Positions 46,085-47,630 of a DNA stretch of 47,630 nt are shown one piece after another. Made by a program: the position numbers and the translations under genes. Source of the stretch: Polyangiaceae bacterium. Its GTDB lineage: Bacteria; Myxococcota_A; Polyangia; Polyangiales; Polyangiaceae. The stretch's first letter is position 1. Every line of letters begins with the position of its first letter. The stretch spans positions 1-47,630 of the forward strand of contig JADLFU010000055.1 of NCBI GenBank assembly GCA_020849655.1, written 5' to 3'. The notes beneath the pieces are model-generated. The model had not been told where the DNA came from, did no database searches, and saw only the letters and a list, made by a program, of their open reading frames with translations.

Positions 46085-47630
46085 TTATTCTGAACAAATA
46101 TAACATCCGCTCGGGCGCCTCGATGCCGAGCAGCGAGAGGCCCTGGCGCAGCGTCCGGCGCGTCAGCGCGCAGACCGCGAGGCGGGACGCGCGCACGTCG
46201 CCCTCGGCCTTCAGCACCGGGCAGGCCTCGTAGAACCCCATGAACGCCCCGGCGAGCTCGTAGAGGTACGTGCACAGCCTGTGAGGCTCGAGCGTCTCGT
46301 CGACCGCGGCGACCACGGCGCCGAAGCCGAGGAGGTGCAGGAGGAGCGCGCGCTCCTTCGCCGCGCCCTCGCCGCTCGCGGGGGCGATCGCGCCCGCCGC
46401 CGCGCCCTCGGCCTCGGCCTTGCGGAAGATGGAGCACAGCCGCGCGTGCGCGTACTGCAGGTAGGGCGCCGTGTTGCCGTCGAACGACAGCATCCGGTCG
46501 AGGTCGAACACGTAGTCCTTCACGCGATCGCTCGATAGATCCGCGTATTTTATCGCGCCGACGCCGATCGCGCGCGCGACGGCCGCGCGCTCCTCGGGCG
46601 AGAGGTCGCGCGCCTTGTCGTCGACGACGGCGCGCGCGCGGGCCTCGGCCTCGTCGATGAGATCGACGAGCCGGACCGTGTCGCCCGAGCGCGTCTTGAA
46701 CATGCGCTTGTCGGTGCCGAGCACCGAGCCGAACGCGACGTGCGCCGCGCGCGCCGGCGGTCGCAGCCAGCCGAGCTCCCTCGCCGCCTCGAACACCATC
46801 GCGAGGTGCTGCGCCTGCGGCGCGCCGACGACATACAGCAGGCGCGTCGCGCCGAGCTCGTCGACCCGGTAGCGGATGGCGGCGAGATCCGTCGTCGCGT
46901 ACCCGAAGCCGCCGTCCGACTTCTGGACGATGAGCGGCAGCGGGGCGCCGTCCTTGCCGGCGAACCCCTGGGGGAACAGGCACAGCGCGCCCTCCGTGAC
47001 GATGGCGGCGCCGCTCGCGCGGAGCTCGGCCGCGAGCGGGGTGAGCCGCGGATCGTAGAGGCTCTCGCCCGCGACGTCGTCGCGCTGCAGGGTCACGCCC
47101 AGGCGCGCGTAGATCGCCTCGAAGTACCGCGCCGAGACGTCGACGAGCACGCGCCACAGCCTGCGCGTCTCCGCGTCGCCGCCCTGGAGCGACACGACCC
47201 GCCTCCGTGAGCGCGCGGCGAACCCCTCGTCCGCGTCGAACTTCTGCCGCGCGGCCTTGTAGAAGGCGCCGAGCTCGCCGACGCCGAGCTCCTCGGTCGC
47301 CGTCGCCTCGCCGACGTCCACGAGGTGCTCGATGAGCATCCCGAACGGCGTGCCCCAGTCGCCGACGTGGTTCTGCCGGACGACGGTGTGCCCGCGGTGC
47401 TCGAGGGTGCGCGCGAGCGCGTCGCCGATGACGGTGCTGCGCAGGTGCCCGACGTGCATCTCCTTCGCGACGTTCGGCGACGAGTAGTCGATGACCACGC
47501 GCTCGGGCGCCGCCGCGGGCTCGACGGCCAGCCGCTCGCTCGAGAGCGCGCGCGCCGCGGCGCCCGCGAGCCAGTCGGCGCGGAGCCAGAGGTTGAAGAA
47601 CCCCGGCCCCGCGAGCTCCACCCGCTCGAG
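46085..47630 (-). CDS. argS: Arginyl-tRNA synthetase, 5' end outside window, stop apparently lost
   Basis: ArgS charges tRNA-Arg. Signatures are SSPNVAKEMHVGHLRSTV (HIGH region), SVLGTDKRMFKTRSG (KMSKS-like region), and the C-terminal helix bundle ending RQGLSLLGIEAPERM. The first about 100 residues (tRNA D-loop domain) lie beyond 47630. After ERM the frame has no stop and continues through the antisense of the B12 gene to 45783. One T removed from the ATGTTATAT region at 46096-46106 (minus strand) would give ERMYICSE and a stop TAA at 46085-46087. I give that stop as the likely end. Confidence 0.92.

Overview
The window is very GC-rich bacterial chromosome. Its gene content points to a myxobacterium, probably of the Polyangiales/Sorangiineae side. 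The signs are many lipoproteins with Gly/Ala-rich linkers and Cys-rich or SUMF1-type domains, an AgmX/PglI-type TonB protein, a Ser/Thr kinase fused to an ATPase/TPR module, a type IV pilus operon, and an RRM RNA-binding protein. This is inference from gene families; no rRNA or other taxonomic marker is present, and no tRNA, CRISPR array, transposase or prophage was seen.

Left part (1-16.4 kb): the 3' end of a SUMF1-domain lipoprotein gene is followed by a decayed tandem copy of itself. Then come a minus-strand lipoprotein and a LysM/M15 peptidase. The plus-strand pilus operon pilM-N-O-P-Q follows (alignment complex and secretin), and converges on a diacylglycerol-kinase-family gene. After an RNA-binding protein and a large inverted repeat sits an HNH endonuclease gene. 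It is bracketed by two copies of the 3' end of the neighbouring beta-barrel gene. Two coupled beta-barrel proteins and the prepilin peptidase PilD, coupled to a small lipoprotein, close this part.

Middle (16.4-32.1 kb): a large kinase-ATPase-TPR regulator, a zinc alcohol dehydrogenase, and an operon of an ArsR-methyltransferase fusion (SahR-like) with cobalamin-dependent methionine synthase MetH. Next are an orphan RtcA coupled to a START-domain lipoprotein, then an accessory patch at 28-32 kb. The patch holds two secreted proteins of unknown function, a chimeric ORF joining a YdeI-family domain to the C-terminus of a duplicated lipoprotein, a third truncated lipoprotein copy, and GC-rich tandem repeats.

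Right part (32.1-47.6 kb): a TonB/AgmX protein and an aldonolactone oxidase coupled to a Gln-rich lipoprotein. A tandem DsbA-fold protein lacking CxxC is coupled to a DUF1015 protein. Then follow an RluA-type pseudouridine synthase, urate hydroxylase PuuD, and a minus-strand cluster: lipoprotein, hisB, hisH, hisA, and a lipoprotein metallo-beta-lactamase with the full subclass B1 zinc-ligand set. A SUMF1 lipoprotein, a stand-alone B12-binding protein and a 5'-truncated argS end the window.

Two recurring themes stand out. Many genes are translationally coupled through 4-nt GTGA or ATGA overlaps. At three places (pilQ end, argS end, start of the 28.2-kb gene) a single-base indel would restore a normal gene end or signal peptide, so either the assembly has indels or these genes carry real frameshifts.
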